Positions 35,801-50,300 of a stretch of DNA of 64,000 bases are shown piece after piece (position 1 is the stretch's first letter; each line of letters begins with the position of its first letter). The notes below the pieces were generated by a model. The model had not been told where the DNA came from. It was given only the letters and a program-made list of their open reading frames with translations, and ran no database searches. The DNA is from Brachypodius melanocephalos (taxonomy: Eukaryota; Chordata; Aves; Passeriformes; Pycnonotidae): contig VZSR01000520.1 in the NCBI GenBank assembly GCA_013398615.1, positions 25,441,333-25,505,332 on the forward strand, read 5' to 3'. Both the position numbers and the translations under genes were made by a program.

Positions 35801-36779
35801 CTCCCCTTCTGTCTCATATGAAGGATTTGAAAATGAATGCAAGTCTTTAGGCCTAAGCAAGGAAAGTGTCTGTCTTGTTCAGAAGTGATGTGTTTTGTGG
35901 AAATGTTTACTTCCCTTCTGCTGCACATTTACCACCTACCATGAACGCAGCAATGGAAATTCATAGGCAAAGTTATGAGTTGTTAATTGGAGCAGAAACT
36001 GTGGCAGTTCTTTTCCTCAGATGTGCTTTGCAAACTCACTTTGTATAGATGCTGCATTCAGAATTGTTAGGAGCCCTGTTTTTATTGTGTTCTGTTTTGT
36101 CTCTGAAACATTAGAGATGAACGTTGTACTAAGCTAAGAAGAAAAGATATTCGTGCTCGTAGTAGATATGAGTTCAACTATGTTTTGATTTAATTTAATT
36201 TTTTTACATAATCAAAATAACTTAGTCTGCCCTCTAAGAATGAATGAAATGCTGTAATAATATGTCCTGTACTGTTGTGAATACTGAAGCTGTTTCCATT
36301 CTTGCTCACAAGGTCCAATCTTGCAGCTCAGAAAAAGTAAGGGAATTTAATTATGTGTACATTAAAACCCAACTTTTCTGCTTCCCACAAAATGAGAATT
36401 TAACATTGCCTACAGTTGGTGCGAATAGTAAAAGGAACAGAAAACAAAAAAGTCCTTTGGAGCTCGGTTGAAGGGGGTCTGACACACTACAAGAGATCCA
36501 CATGACATCTGCACATTTTTCTGTACGTTAGCACTGGAAAGAGGATAGAATTACCAGGAAATGTTGCCCTGTGGTTTCTGTATTGAAGTGGCTCCATCTG
36601 TGCCACCTGTGGATGACATGATTGGAGCATTAGTTCTTGCTCTGCCTTAGCACTATTGATAACTCTGCTTAACATCGCCACAGGGGAGGCTTTGTTGGAG
36701 GCTGCAGTCACTTTGCCTGAGCAATGGTGTACATTGGCTCCTCCATTCAACCCTTTTTTCTGACATTATCGCATTTGAA
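32893..36779. other. Intergenic, nothing recognised
   Basis: AT-rich sequence without repeat family, RNA gene or plausible exon that I can support. Confidence 0.6.
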
Positions 36780-37165
36780 TGGGCCACCAGTGAAGCCATT
36801 CAGTGAGAACATGCAGCGGGGCTCCTGGGTGGCCCGGGGCTGAGCCCAGCACCCCCGTTAATGGACTGCCGGCCGCAGCCCATTGAGCTCCATGAACTCC
36901 GTGACCAAAGAGAAGTGAGACAAAGATGTCCCTCAGTGCAATGTGTAGGTCAGGGCCGGACAAAAGCAGATAGTGACAATCAAACCTGTTTGATTGCTCC
37001 ACTGAAAGCGGGTGCCTACCGCCATGGACCACCATTCCCACAGGGGCTGCGCCCTGCGCTCCTCTCTGCCCATCACCTGGGCCTTGGCTGCACTGGCACG
37101 GCAGCTCCGAGCACTGAACTGAGCTCTTGCACTGCTCACAGCAGGCTTTGCATTCTCCTGAAGCT
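36780..37165. promoter_or_regulatory. CpG-enriched GC-rich block, candidate regulatory element
   Basis: About 390 bases visibly richer in GC than the surrounding desert, with roughly a dozen CpG dinucleotides while flanking kilobases have very few. Contains a perfect palindrome CAATCAAAC-CT-GTTTGATTG (36977-36996), an AGGTCA nuclear-receptor half-site (36948-36953) and ACAAAG-type SOX/TCF-like words. Open frames exist on both strands (105 aa +, 134 aa -), but neither resembles a known protein and both are expected in GC-rich DNA. Function is inferred only from composition. Confidence 0.35.
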
Positions 37166-40100
37166 TGCAATCATGTAATTATCAGTTTGCTTCTAAGCAT
37201 GCATATAACTCTCTTGTTTGTTCACCTATACATTGAACACATCCTTGATCTCGCATGAAATATCAGAGGCAGCTGAGTGAGTTCAGTGCAGTACGAAACT
37301 TCTCTCATCTGGCTGTTCGTGCAAGTGATTTTGATAAAGATAGCAATCTTTTTCAAACGTTGACCCAAGACCGATAAATTCAAGATGGAAAGTGGCAGAT
37401 ACTGTGTTGTATCTCTCACTTCCTTAAATAAAATATATGTTCAATATAAAAATTCTTTCTGTTGAAAGAGGGAGTTTATTGCATTTTCCTGATGATTACA
37501 ATCCACACTTAAAAAAAAAAGTGGTTGTTGTTTCACTTCTGGCTTATGTCTGCTGAAATTAACAGCTGCTATTTGCAACTGTTAAAACTACTCTGTTAAA
37601 TTTGTTGGACAGCAGGTAGTGAGAGCTGTTCATCCAGCAATTTAGGAAAACGTTGGAAGTGGGAGTTAGTGGCACTGAGCTCTGTATTGGCCTACATCTG
37701 AGATGGTCTGATTCAAATCAGTGGCTTGAGAACTGTTCCTTGACTTGGAATGGGGATAGTATGCAAGGCTACACCTGTCCTTGCATCTTTGTAAGGTCTT
37801 CTTGTAGTCCTTTGGACAAGGGATAATGGTTTTCCCTGAAGATTAACAGAGCTGTGTTAGAGCAGCTAACAGAGCTGTGAGAAACACCCTGGACTCCAAG
37901 TAGGGCTTGCGAGTTCAGTGGTCAAATTTGCTCATTTGATGAACTGGTTGGGGACGTATGTCTACTGTTTATCTGTCTGTATCTTTGATTTCAATGTTGT
38001 GAAAATATCCCCTCAAAAATTTGTATGGGTCATAAATGTCCTGCAGCTAGGGAAAGCCATGTACATGCCACTTTATGTTACATATCCTGCACCTCATTTC
38101 CCACTTGCTCCAGGAAAAACACTTATGACTGAGCTGTTACCCAGGTGATGTGTATTTGCTGGGTAATCCATCTTCCATGGAACTAACCTTGCCTTTTCTA
38201 GATCACTTGTCCTACCTTCAAGGTGCATGTGAATTTTCTGCAGCAGCAGATATTAGGACAAGCTCTCAGCATCATGTAAGTATCGAATTTCAATTTTGAT
38301 TGAACATGAAGGACAGGAAAGAAGTGAGTAATTTTCATTCCTTGCTACTATAATGTCTTACACCAAATATTCTCTACTAGGTTTTTCTTCTATTTTTGAA
38401 TTTTGACCAAGATAGATCTAGCCTTGATCTCACCGAGAAAAAGGGAGGAATGTGAATATAGTGGTGGAAAAAGGATGCTGAAGTGGTGAAACCCAGTTGA
38501 AAAATACTGTGGGTATCTTAACTCCACAGTTCATTAACTTTGAATAGATTTTAGCTTCTGGACTGTGAAATATACAGTTGAAATCAACAATATGAGAAGA
38601 GAGTTCTAGGAAGAAAAGACAAGAATTGGAAAGAAGTCCTTTCAGAATTCTGAAAAAGGCAAAGGGAAAAGGAGACCAAAATAAAGAGAATGAGACAGAT
38701 AAAACAGAGGAGGAGATACTTGAGACTTATCTTCTCAGAGGAGATTAGAGGCATCTAATGAAAAAAACAAATATATGTAGAATGGCAGGAATGGCTGAGC
38801 CAGTGTGTCAGCTGTGAGTGTTTGAACCTAGAGGTTTTACATCCTAGCCCTGTTATTTTAGTCATAAAGCTATTTCCTATATTACATAAACATCCATGAC
38901 TTTGTATACCTTTAGTGCCATTGCAGTTGTGCAAAAAGCATTTACTGCTTTTTCAAGACCAAACAAGAACTCAGCAAGAGAAGCTTTGGAAGAATGAGTG
39001 GGCAGTCTTCCCCGTCGTATATGGGATTGGTAATTGTTTTGGTGTTTGCTAAGCAGGTGAGATAAGGTGCCATCAAGTCTCTCATGCTGTAATTTTAAAC
39101 ACAAACAGAAAAAGAAATACGGGTAGCTTGTGATTCTCTAAGAGAAAATAGTAAATATAATTTTTTTGTTCTATGACTGCAGGTAAATTGACACCTTCAG
39201 ATATAAAATAACAAAAAGCAGAGGACACTGCATCTATATATTGCCTTTAGAATCAAATTTCAGCTGCAATAGTAAAAAAATTATTCCTTTCCCTCAAATG
39301 GCTATTGAAACACACAAAGCTCAGAACTGAGTAGATCAGAGCTGTTTGGGCCAAGGGCAAAGCAAGGATACAAGATTTGGCTGTCAGTACTAAAAAAAAG
39401 TCGATGTTAGGAGAAGCAGCGCAGTCTCTGGGGGGCAGCACACTACCACCTCCCGTGCCTGCATCTCACAGCACTGCAGCTGCACACACCACCTTAGAGG
39501 AACAATCGCTACTGTTGCTACGTCTTCTGAAAACTTGGCTTTGATTTCACCAGAGTTTCTACAATAACTACCTCAAATTTATTTTTACACATTGGTTATA
39601 GGACTTTGTTACTTAAAATCTAGCGACTTTGCAAATATTACTAGTTTTATGCATGCAGCAGCATCAGTTTAATTCTGTTACACTCTTGCTTCCTGTAACT
39701 CCTCTGGTATAAAATTATCTGTCAAAAATGTTTCTGGTAATTTTTTTCCTGCTTCCTGACAGATTTTTTTCCATCAGGGTCCTGATACATGGAAAACCAA
39801 TCCTTTAGAAAGGATGGGGGTTTTTTCACTTCTTGCCAAGTGGTTTCTGTATTGGGTGTTATGAGATCTCTTCTGCACACATTACTGGAATCCCAGAGGG
39901 GCAGTTTATCTGCTTGACACTCCATAAACCTAGTTAGAATCAAATGGGCCTATGGGACTCCCAGCATATATTTGTTCTTATGGTGTTATCAGTAATCTAG
40001 AACTGTGCAATGAATAAGGAAGGATCCAGGGGCTGATTTAAGTCAGATTTTGTTGTTGTTATTATCAGCTATAACTGAAAAGGACAGGAAACTAAGGAGG

Positions 40101-43100
40101 AGAGTTCCACTTCATTCTTTAGTACTTTCTACAGTAAAGCATCCTGCTATAAAACAGTAGAATTCTCTTTGTACCTAGGAGATGTTTCTTCAGTTATTAA
40201 CCATGGTTCTCAAAGCTGAAAATGAACACGAGAGTGCTGTCTTTAATTTGATTAATAATTCATATGCCCTATAGGATATTTTTTTCAGTGGAAACTTTCA
40301 AATGAAAGGAAAAATTTTGCACATTCCAGCGAAATTTGATCCATTGGTTTTGGCTGAATACAAATTTTAAGGTGTTCAGGAGCATTCACAGAAAGAGTAA
40401 AGAGAAAACTCCTAAAACTATTTATAATCAGTAACCAAGACTCCCACCAAGAATGTAGAAACCTGCATTCCTCTTGCCATGTTGTTTGACTTAGGAAAGA
40501 GCAACCCAGATCTCCTCCACTGGAGACCTCTTTAATACAAGAAAAAATTCTTTTTGCATATATGAATGCTACAGAGGTTTTCTTCAGCAAATGTGATGGA
40601 CTCAGGATTGCACTTTTCTTTCAAAAAATATTGTATTTCAATATGCAAATTTATTTTAAAATCATTTAAAAATTAGTTACGTAAAAATTTCTGTATCTTT
40701 TATTTTTGTGAATGACTGTAAGAATACCTCTTCTGTTGTGAGATAAAGAAGACATAAAAAATTAATTGTTCTTTAAAAATTTTATTTTATCTGGGCAGAT
40801 TTAGAAGCATCAAATACCTTATAATCATAAAGCCCTTCTTCAGTTGTGGAAATTTTTCATTTTCTCATGATCTGCTATAGCATCTACTATCATACTTTTC
40901 AGAACAAATTCTCAAAAAGTTATGCTAAAATTCTAGTCTTCAATATCACTCCATGGAATAGCTACAGGTCTTTTAACTTGGCCTTGAAACCATATTTGCC
41001 AAATCAGAATCTCATGATTATTAGCTTGTGTTACTTCAAGCCAGTATGTAAGGCCCTTCAATATGAAAAAAAAAAGGCTTATAACAGTACCCTAGATATT
41101 TTCACATATTTGGATTTATTTCAAGTGTGATTTACCCTGATTTTACAAATCTGGTTTTATAAATCTGAATATTTTATAAATCTGATTTTTAGAATGGTTA
41201 CAATTTAGCCCTGTAATGATTTTACCAAAAGTCATTGTATCAGACATCTCAACTTCAGCTCCACCTTCCTGGAGTTTTATCTGTCAGTAAGCACTGATCT
41301 CTGCTTCAGAGGGAGGCCCAATGCATGTTGGTTTATGTATAACTTGCAACATAAAACCCTATGTTCAAACACAGCAAAGAAATGAAGACAAGCACAATTA
41401 CATATAAGGCTTTTATAAATCTAGACTGGGACAACTCTTTGTTGCTCAGCACCAGTCTTGAGTATGCAGCTGGTGTTGTCCAGGAGTACTTTTTACATAT
41501 ATGTTCTATGGTTATAAGCCACAACTTCATCCTTAAGATCATGTTGAGGTGGGACATAGCACTGTGAAAGCAGACATGGTAAAGATGTTTGTAGGATGTG
41601 TCAGAGAAGAAGGATGCATAAGGGTCAAAAGTTAGACTGGCAATGTGAGGAAAGCATGAAAATAAGACTAGAGAGGGTTTGAGAAGGGGGACAGGCAGCA
41701 CTCAGTATTGCATGTAATTTGGGAGGTATCTACAGGTACCTCTTCCAGGAAAGGATTATGATGCCAAGTTCTGCCACAGTGGAAATTGGAGCAAGCAGGC
41801 TAACACAGAAGTTGTAATTTTGGTTAAAGTAGGAAGACAACAAATGAATTTGTTACTGAACTAGTAGCTTTTCAAACACTACATCCCACAATTCATATAA
41901 CAAAAATCCTTATGAATACTAAACAGCTGATAAAGGCAATTGTTTTTGCAAACAAACCCAAAAGACAAAATTTCCCAATCACCTCAAACTGCTGCTTTGT
42001 GTAACCCACAAAGGCTGCTTTTAACAGGCAGCCTGCCAGGAGAGAGAGCCCCAGAGAATGAGCATGAAAGATTCAGAGGTTTTAGTGTGGTAGTTGAAAG
42101 TTTTTTTCCGAATGGAGACTTGGTGAACCTGACCAATTTGTGTTCCAGCTCAGCTGTGGCTCATGGTCACAGCCTGGCCCAGGTTTTGGAGGTGCAAATA
42201 ATAAAAGCTGTGTAGGATATTTTGGGGGAGCTGATGTGTAGAGTCTGTTAGCTTCATATAGCATTGCACACCTTGTATCAGACTGAGAACTTTATTTTAA
42301 GCAGAGATTTCTGTGCCATCTGGCTGTGATGATATGCCTCTGGGTGAGAAGCCAAATCAGTGGATCCTGCTGGAAGCTCTGGTACCCAACAGTACTTCTG
42401 TGAGAGGCATCTGACAGAGGACACTGTTGGTGAAGGTAAGCCCAGGGTGCCCACAGCTTGGGCCTCTGAAAAGCTGTGCTAAACCTATTTGTGGGGTCTA
42501 AAAGGAACTGGTGCTTCCCATTTCAGTGGAGAGGTTAGTGTGTCTTTGCACCAGACAAGCCTGAATTTAAAATCAATATTGTGACCAATAAGTCACAACC
42601 AACATAGACACAAAATCTGGCCACCACCACACACTCGAGATGAGCTTACAAGAGGAGGCATAAGGTGAATTTTGTTTTGCCTGTCCTTGGCCCTACCTCA
42701 ACAGCAATGTATGTGCAGCATGTCTGAGTACAGCATCCCTGGCCCATCACCAGTGCACACATCATTTCCCCTTGCAGCAAGATAAATCGTTTCAGAAAAA
42801 GGATGAGGCATCCAATGCCATAAGACATTATGGATTCTGGCTTCTGCAGTCCCATGCTGGCAGTCTCTGCCTCACTCATTGGCACTGCATGGGCATGAGG
42901 ACAGCAGCATGGAACAGTCTGGGGGAGTACAACATGGTTTGCTCTCCTAACTCTCCTGGTTTCTATGGGACAAGGAACTCACGGCCTAGACTCTTTCTGT
43001 GGACCATTTCTGATTGGAGAGTAGGCTCATCACACAGCACTCTTGCAGATGTCTAGGAAGGAACTTCTAGCAAGCTTTGTGGCACTCTCATCATTTAAGA

Positions 43101-44039
43101 AAAAGAAAGTTAATGTATTTGTTTGACAAAATGTTCCGTGGCAGTCTGGATAATATGAGCTGATTAGTGGCACTCTAGTCTTTTACTTGTGGTAGGCAAC
43201 ATTTCCCCATATACCTCACTGTGGATATAAAGGAGGACAAAACTCAGTGCTTCTCTGGGAATCTGAGTTGAGAGCTTTCCTGTCCCTCTGAGACTCTCTT
43301 TTGGAAAGTAATGGCTGGCATAGGCTGGTAAACTGTGGCAGTGAAACCTGTCCCTTTTGGCAGCTTCTTAGACTTCCAAGGGGTTTTTCCAAGCTGCAAA
43401 ATAAAACTGTAAAACCAGGAAGAACAGAATTGTTATAAACAAGTTGGGAAAATCTCAAGCAGTTTAGTTTTTCTTAGGACAAAGGAGCCACCATAATCCA
43501 ATTTTGCAGTTGAGGGTTTGCAGAGGAAAGAAAAAAGGTGCCAAAGCTTCTTTGGGACAAAGTCTTTGAGTGGATTTGCCATGTCACTGTCCCACTGTGC
43601 TGCACAGGACTGATGTGAAAGGTGGGTTGGCAGAGCAGCACAGCAGACCAGGTCCTCAGCAGTAGAACAAGGTCCAGCAGACCAGGCTCTCAGAAGGAAC
43701 ATGGGATCATGAGCACAAGGTGGAGGACAGGGTCAGGAAAATTGCTAGAGGCTCTGTTAGGGCAGCAGTGTCGGCTCTTGTGAATCTTATATGTTTTTAC
43801 GTTCTCTTTTTCCAATTTTTTTCTCCAATTAAACAAAGTCTAACTCTGCATGTCCCACTCTGCTTGACAGTGGAGGTGGATTGTCCAGAACCCAAAGAGT
43901 TCAGGATGCTCAGGACAATATTTAATGGATACTCCCTTCCTTCCTGTGTTGTGGTCTACCCTGCAGTAGTTTTATCAGCTGTTCATGCCTTTCTAAATCT
44001 GGTGAGATTTGGAAACTAAAATAGATGTTTTGAGTGACA
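37166..44039. other. Intergenic desert, nothing recognised
   Basis: AT-rich, with small open frames of up to about 120 codons on both strands, none with a recognisable family, splice context or codon bias. No CR1 copy was identified by eye. Confidence 0.6.
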
Positions 44040-44360
44040 GGAGAGCTGTTTTTCTGACCTCACTCGTGCCTGACCCCAGCAGAGTGCCCCACGGGTTCTG
44101 CAAGGAAGGAGCGGGCAGGGCTGAGCCTGCGAGGGGCAGGAAGGGCTGCCCATGGGATTGTCGCTCTCTGTCGAGAGGTGGCCTTCCTGTGCCAGGTTTC
44201 TGTGGAACGGAGAGCGAGCCTGGCTTGTTAAGTGTTTCAGTGGTTTGAGAATTGAACCTGGCCCTTGTGGCTGCCAGGCAGTGGTGTTAGAACGATTACA
44301 CAGAAAACAGAGTCGCTCAATCGAAACGGCTCCTGGAATGGTTTCGTTCCTCCCATCAGG
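44040..44360. promoter_or_regulatory. Second CpG-enriched block, candidate regulatory element
   Basis: About 320 bases with some 14 CpG dinucleotides in otherwise CpG-poor desert, including CGCTCAATCGAAACGG and a CGAAAC/GTTTCG inverted pair (44322-44346). Could be an unmethylated enhancer or a GC-rich old repeat. Nothing decides between them here. Confidence 0.25.
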
Positions 44361-47300
44361 GCAGCGGGAGCAAGGCAGTAAATACCTGCTGTAAAACCAG
44401 CACAGAAGGTATCTGAGGGTGGAAAAGTTTGGATTTCCTCTCTAATTTATTTCTCGGTAGTAGTGATGGGTGACGTTTTGCCCGTGTTACCCTCTCTGAT
44501 CTGTTCTGAGTAAATTGCTGCTGCCTGCTGAATCATGAGTATAAATTTCTTTCTTATGGCTGTAACCCTAATTTTTTCCATCTAGCTCTTTATTTGATTT
44601 GACTTGTTGAACTGTTATTGAATTTGTGCTATGTAAACATCTATCTGTGGGAGTCAAATCTGACAGAAGAGAAATCAATTAGGGTAGGAAAAACCCCCAT
44701 ACTTGAAGAAGTCTTCAAGGACACTCAACTATATTTAATATCCATTGTGGGCAGGGAAGCTTTTATAAGGTGACTGTTCCCTGACATTGGAAGTGTATTT
44801 ACTATTAAATCATAATTGGAATATGGAATTGTGTTTTATTTTCCAGATCTGTTAAAATGAAGAAAGGTTTTATTTCTACTGCAGGTCAGAAAGGTGTAAT
44901 AGTAGGTCATACATTTTGGTACATTCATGTCTTGAAAAGAGTAGATAACAAGTGTATTTTAAACACGTTTCTTCCAAATATTATATTGAAGCCAAACAGT
45001 ATTATCCTGGGTTCATCTGTATTCACAAAAGGGCTGTATATTTACTTGAAGATTTGAATTTGCATGGCACATATCCTATGCAGCCTTATAGAAGAAATAT
45101 TTCCATTTTAGAATTCAACTTTTGTAACCTTTGGCAACATGTAGTATCAATGGCTCTTTGTTGCTTAAAAAAGTGAAACTGTAAGCTATCCACAAGGATA
45201 TGCAGGGCATTGCTATAGCAACACAGCCTCCCTTCCAGCACTAAGAGAAAAGTCATGAATAAAAGATGGGGTTCTAAAGACAACAAAATAGAAAAGGTTG
45301 TTTCAAACCTTCTAATACCTGACATTTGCAGTTATTTTGTTAAATGCAACCCCCAAAAATGTTAGGAAAGGACATGCTGTTGTTGAAAGTATGCATTTAT
45401 ATATTGGGAATGTCACCAAGTAGATACACCCTTTTTGCATTTTTCAGCTTAGAGAAACGATTAGAAATCATGAAGCTGACAGCATGCAATTTCTTAAAAT
45501 TTACATTAAAAAATAAACATCTGAAATATCTATCTGACTTGAAAAACAGTGTTTGCTTTCTGTCTGAATTAGCATAATGAAAACACAATGTTGGAAAAAC
45601 ACCACCATTTTCTGGTGCATACTTGAGGTTTTTAAAAAATTGAAATGGAAATTGTACTTCAGAAAAGGAAAGATTTCCAGCCTCAACAAATTCGTGTTTT
45701 CCTTTAGCTGAATAGAGATTATAATGAAAGTGAAGCTCAATCTCATTTTCCTCTGTGCCCTACTCCACTTTCTGGCCCTTAGTATTTTTCATGGAAATTA
45801 TTAAAGAATTAACTGTGAGGCATGAGGACAGCTGTATGATTTGAAAGGATCTTTTTAAAAATGCATATAATTTGTTACCGCATTTCAGTTTAGATTAAAT
45901 TCAAAGAAAACATCAAGACTGTTTCCTGGCTATGGTCTTGTTTACTAAAAGATTCTTATTAAAAATACCCTTTCTTTAGAAAAAGAATTATAATCTTGTT
46001 TTATTTACTCTTTGGAGTAATCTGCAGTGTACACCTGCACCAGGACTTTTTCTATTTGAAATAGAACCGTAGTGAGAGATGACTGTTAGTTATGCTGGCT
46101 AATTTTCACTGAGTGACTGTAAATGTGATGGAGGGAGCAATGTGATCCAATAGTGTTGAAACCCCCTCACCTGTCAGTCCCACATCTTGGCTTCAAAGCT
46201 GGGAAACTCACTTCCTGCCGTGCATAAATTTAGTTTGCTTTGGGGATACCCTTTGCTTATAATTTCATCTTTTCATTGAACAATACAAGTATGAAGAAAG
46301 ATATAGAATAACATTGCTCCTCACCACTAGAAAACCCAACTCATTGGGTTTTATTCTGGTTTTTTTTTTTTTTTTTTCCCCTCATTTCAATCCAGTTACT
46401 TTTCTGTGCTTTGATATAGAGCAAGCAGATGAAATGTCATCCCAGAGGATTCTGAGAAATGCTTAAAGCAATTTTATAGCATTTAAATATGGCATTAATG
46501 GTCCTTGGGCTTGCAAAAGGGAAAAAAAAAGCTTTTGTGGGGAGATGGTGAGATAAGTTCCCCTCTGCATCCCTGCTGCTGCAGAGCTGCTGGTTGTTTC
46601 CATTCTTCAAATCCTCTTTGTTCTGCTTGGTGGTTCTGTGGTGTGTCACATGTTGCATTGAAGCCTTGCCTTGGCAAGACTTGTGGCTCTTTCAGAGCCA
46701 TAGACACAGGAGCAAAACTCAGTCCTCTGTGTTCCTGCAGAATTCTGATTCCGTGCAGGAGACCTGCTGTAACACAAACTGGAATGGAAAAAGGATATAT
46801 CTGCATTTAATAATTCTGGAAATATTCAGCCAATAGGTTTGTTTCCATATGGACATCTCAGGACATTTCTTTAACTTCAAAACTTGTAAAAGGTGTGTTT
46901 TCCCAAAGAAATATCACACCATTTATCACAGATAGCCTTCACCTACATTACTGAAGTTTTTCTAAATGAAAAGAGGCACCTCCCATCCAACTCTGTTTGG
47001 CAATTTTGGTATGTGACAGTAGTACCTTGGGAGATGAGGGAAAGACAAAATATCACTGACAGGACTGGGAGGAGGAGGGGGAATTGAAATCTGTAGTTGT
47101 TAACATGCTATTGTTCTGATCAGCAAAACTGTGCAGTGCCACTGTCACAAACAGTTTGCAACACGATCCCCTGACAATTCTTAAGGGTATCTTAATACTC
47201 TGTCTAGTGCAATTTCATAATGATTCCTTTCTCCACCCCTTCTGGTGACCTGGCATACTCAGACAAAGAGCAACTATTTGATGTTCTCTTTGCCACTTTG

Positions 47301-50300
47301 AGCAAACCTATAGATGGTTATCTAATCCCACCATGCCATGTTAGAACTCTTTGATTTTTGGACAGTCCAAAGAGACTTCCTTGCTGAAAATGTCAAAATT
47401 AGCAAGCTTAGACTATAATGTTGAGATTCAGTTTTGTTTTCAGCAGTTATCTGTCTACTGTACCTTAACAATGATCTGTTAGGTTTTTTTTCCTCTGGAG
47501 ATAATGAGAATGTTTTTGTGTTGATCTTCTATTTTCTGTTTTAACTACAGGCACACGCCTGTTTTGTAACTTGTTATAAAAGAGATAGCTATTTTTCAAC
47601 TGCTGTCTCCTTTCTTCTGGCCTGTCTGTCAACACAAGGTCTCTTTAGCACTGACAATGGTCACTGCTCTGATCTCACTGTCTGTGTACTTGAACACTAC
47701 AAAAAGACAAGACAAACTACCTGCAAGCACTGAAATGGACTAGCAGATCTCTTTTCATATTAGCAGTTGCTGCACAAATTGCTTTTGCAACTCTCTTTGT
47801 GGGAAAAATGAATAACATTCATCAAACCATTTCTCACTGCTAGTGAGTGTGTTCCAACAGTGCTTCTTAGCTCATGGACTCCTCTTGTAGTTTTCAGCAG
47901 CTTGCTGTTGAAAGCCTTTATAAGATGTGATATGGTTTAACCTGTGTCTTGTCTGCCATGCTCACTCATTTAGCACTGAATCTCTCTTCACATGATGGTG
48001 TGGAGCAGCTGCTTCCTCCTCTGGGTCCAGGACTCTGCGTGTCCTGCCACTCTTGGCTATGGAAACTTTCCTCCTGCCTCCTGTTGGACGTGTAGGTACA
48101 TCACTGCTTTCTTGTCTGTGGGATACAATCAGCACACAGCCATCTAAATTGGCTTGCATACAGTTAAGAAATAGCACAAGAAACTAATGAAAGGTTTTTC
48201 AGAAACATTTTATTAGTGTGTTGGAAATCATGTTGCCACATTCCACAGGTAGCTTCTGCTTTCATGGGCTCAAAATTTTTTTTTTTTAAACATGAAACTC
48301 CAAATAAATATAGAATGAGAGTCTCTGTGGGAAGCACGATGTGCTTGTCTTTTGGGTGCTAGACTGCATCTGAACAGAGGATGGTTATTGCTTCTTTGTC
48401 ATGGCATGTGCCTTCACTTGAAGAGTCTCTAGACAGAGAACATGCCATAGCAAGCAGCAGTGCAGCCAAAACCTCTGCAACTCAAAATTGAAAATAGACC
48501 ACATTTGAAATTAAGGCTAGGTGGAACAATGAGGCATAACTTGAAATGCGGCCAATATGTACAGGTGCCTATTGCAAAGGTGTGTGGGTTTCCTGCTGCA
48601 TCAGGACAATTCTTTACCAATAATATTCCAAAATAACTGAAAAAACCCCATTATATCAACAAAGAGGAAAACTAAACTGTTTTGACAACATAACAAGAAT
48701 CCTAAAAAGAAACATATTGTGAAAGAACTTTATTTATGGGTGCATAAATAACAAGTAATAAAGGCCATGCAGTGCATAGTATTGCCTTAACTCTCAATGG
48801 CAAGGGAAATTCAGTCAAAAAAAGCTGGATAAATGTGCAGAGAAGAATTTATACAAAACCTGCCTGGCCACAAAAAACAAAAACAACAACAAAACAAAAA
48901 AAAAGAATCAGTGACAATCCAATACTTCAACCAAGATAAAGGCAAAATAAACAAGAACTCTGTTTATGGAGTTTATCCAACATTTTATTGCCCCACTGGC
49001 TAACAACCAATCTTGCTATGGCATTTACAGTTTAAGTTATGACTTTGATGTTTATGAAGGTTACAAATCTATTAACATAAGATTGGGCCAATAATTCTAT
49101 TTTTATGGATGTGTTGGATAGCTTGGTTTATCAGTAAGTGTCAACAATTAAGTGATTCCCAGTAGAATTCATGGTTATTTTTGTTAATAGAAAATAACAA
49201 TTAAATTAAATTTAAAATTAAATTAAAACATTTCTGAAGAAGAACGCTCACTTATAGGAAATTCATTCAGTCTTTTTTAAAAATGCTAAAAATTAGATAA
49301 ACTGAAAACTGTAGTATGCTTCTGATTTCATCCTCTAAAAAGAGTACATTGTGGTGTTTTTCTTGATTAATAAATTTTATGTTTTTGGCTAAGAGAAGAA
49401 CTTTTGCCTAAATGTAGAAAAATGCAGTTTCTCAAGGTCAGGTACTTCTGGGATGCAGAAATTGTCACAGGCTAAGGCAGAATTTTTTTTTTTTGCAAGA
49501 AACACATGGAGAAATAATTGGCAGAGTATGCTTGAGAAGGCTTCATGAATGCTTTGCTAGCACTCTGTTAAAAGAACCTCCTCTTTTCACCAATAGATTT
49601 TAATAGAATTGAAGGTTAAACATTTAAATTGCAGAAAGTGGAGCAAACACCTGTTACCTTCTTTGAATAGATGTATATTCAACAATAAAAACTTTAATTT
49701 GATTGTTTTATAGACAGACAAAATCTCTTCAGACCTTCACAGCAACACATCCCATTGATTACACTGTGGGTTAATTAGAGCAAGAGTGCTAGGGTGGAGT
49801 GTTGTCCTTGAAAACCTCATGATGTTGGCAAGAAAAGGTGTGCAGATGATTGTTTGATTCCAGGATAACTTATCTGGCATTTGTCTCAGCTGGAACTTGT
49901 GTCTGTATTTGTGTGCAGTTTTCTGAGGACTGTGTTTTCAGGCATTTCACAGATGTTAACATGGCTTGATATCCATCACAGGCTCTTTTTATAAATGAAT
50001 TCCATAGAACCACAAACTAAGTTCAGTGGTGAAATTGTAAAATAGGCTTTGCAAGACAAATGTGGTTTCCATTCTTCTTTCATGGCTCCATGTTCTCCTG
50101 GTTGCTGTATGGGAAGTACCCCTGTTACAGATGAGAGGTCCAGCATGGCAGAGATGGGAGGAGAAAAGAGACAACCAGCTTTATTCTATTTTTATAACAA
50201 TGTAATATTGAGCAAAACAAATGCAAAACCAGAGAAGAAAGAAAATAGCACAGTGAGATATCTATTGTTTTCTATGAATGCAAATAGGTGTAAAGATCCC

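Noticed and set aside
36766..37178. 134-aa (-) and 105-aa (+) ORFs in the CpG-rich block
   Set aside because: No recognisable family, mutually antisense, and easily explained by high GC content reducing stop codons.
41333..41701. 122-codon minus-strand ORF
   Set aside because: Ser/Leu/Phe-rich translation without motifs, within AT-rich intergenic DNA. Probably chance.
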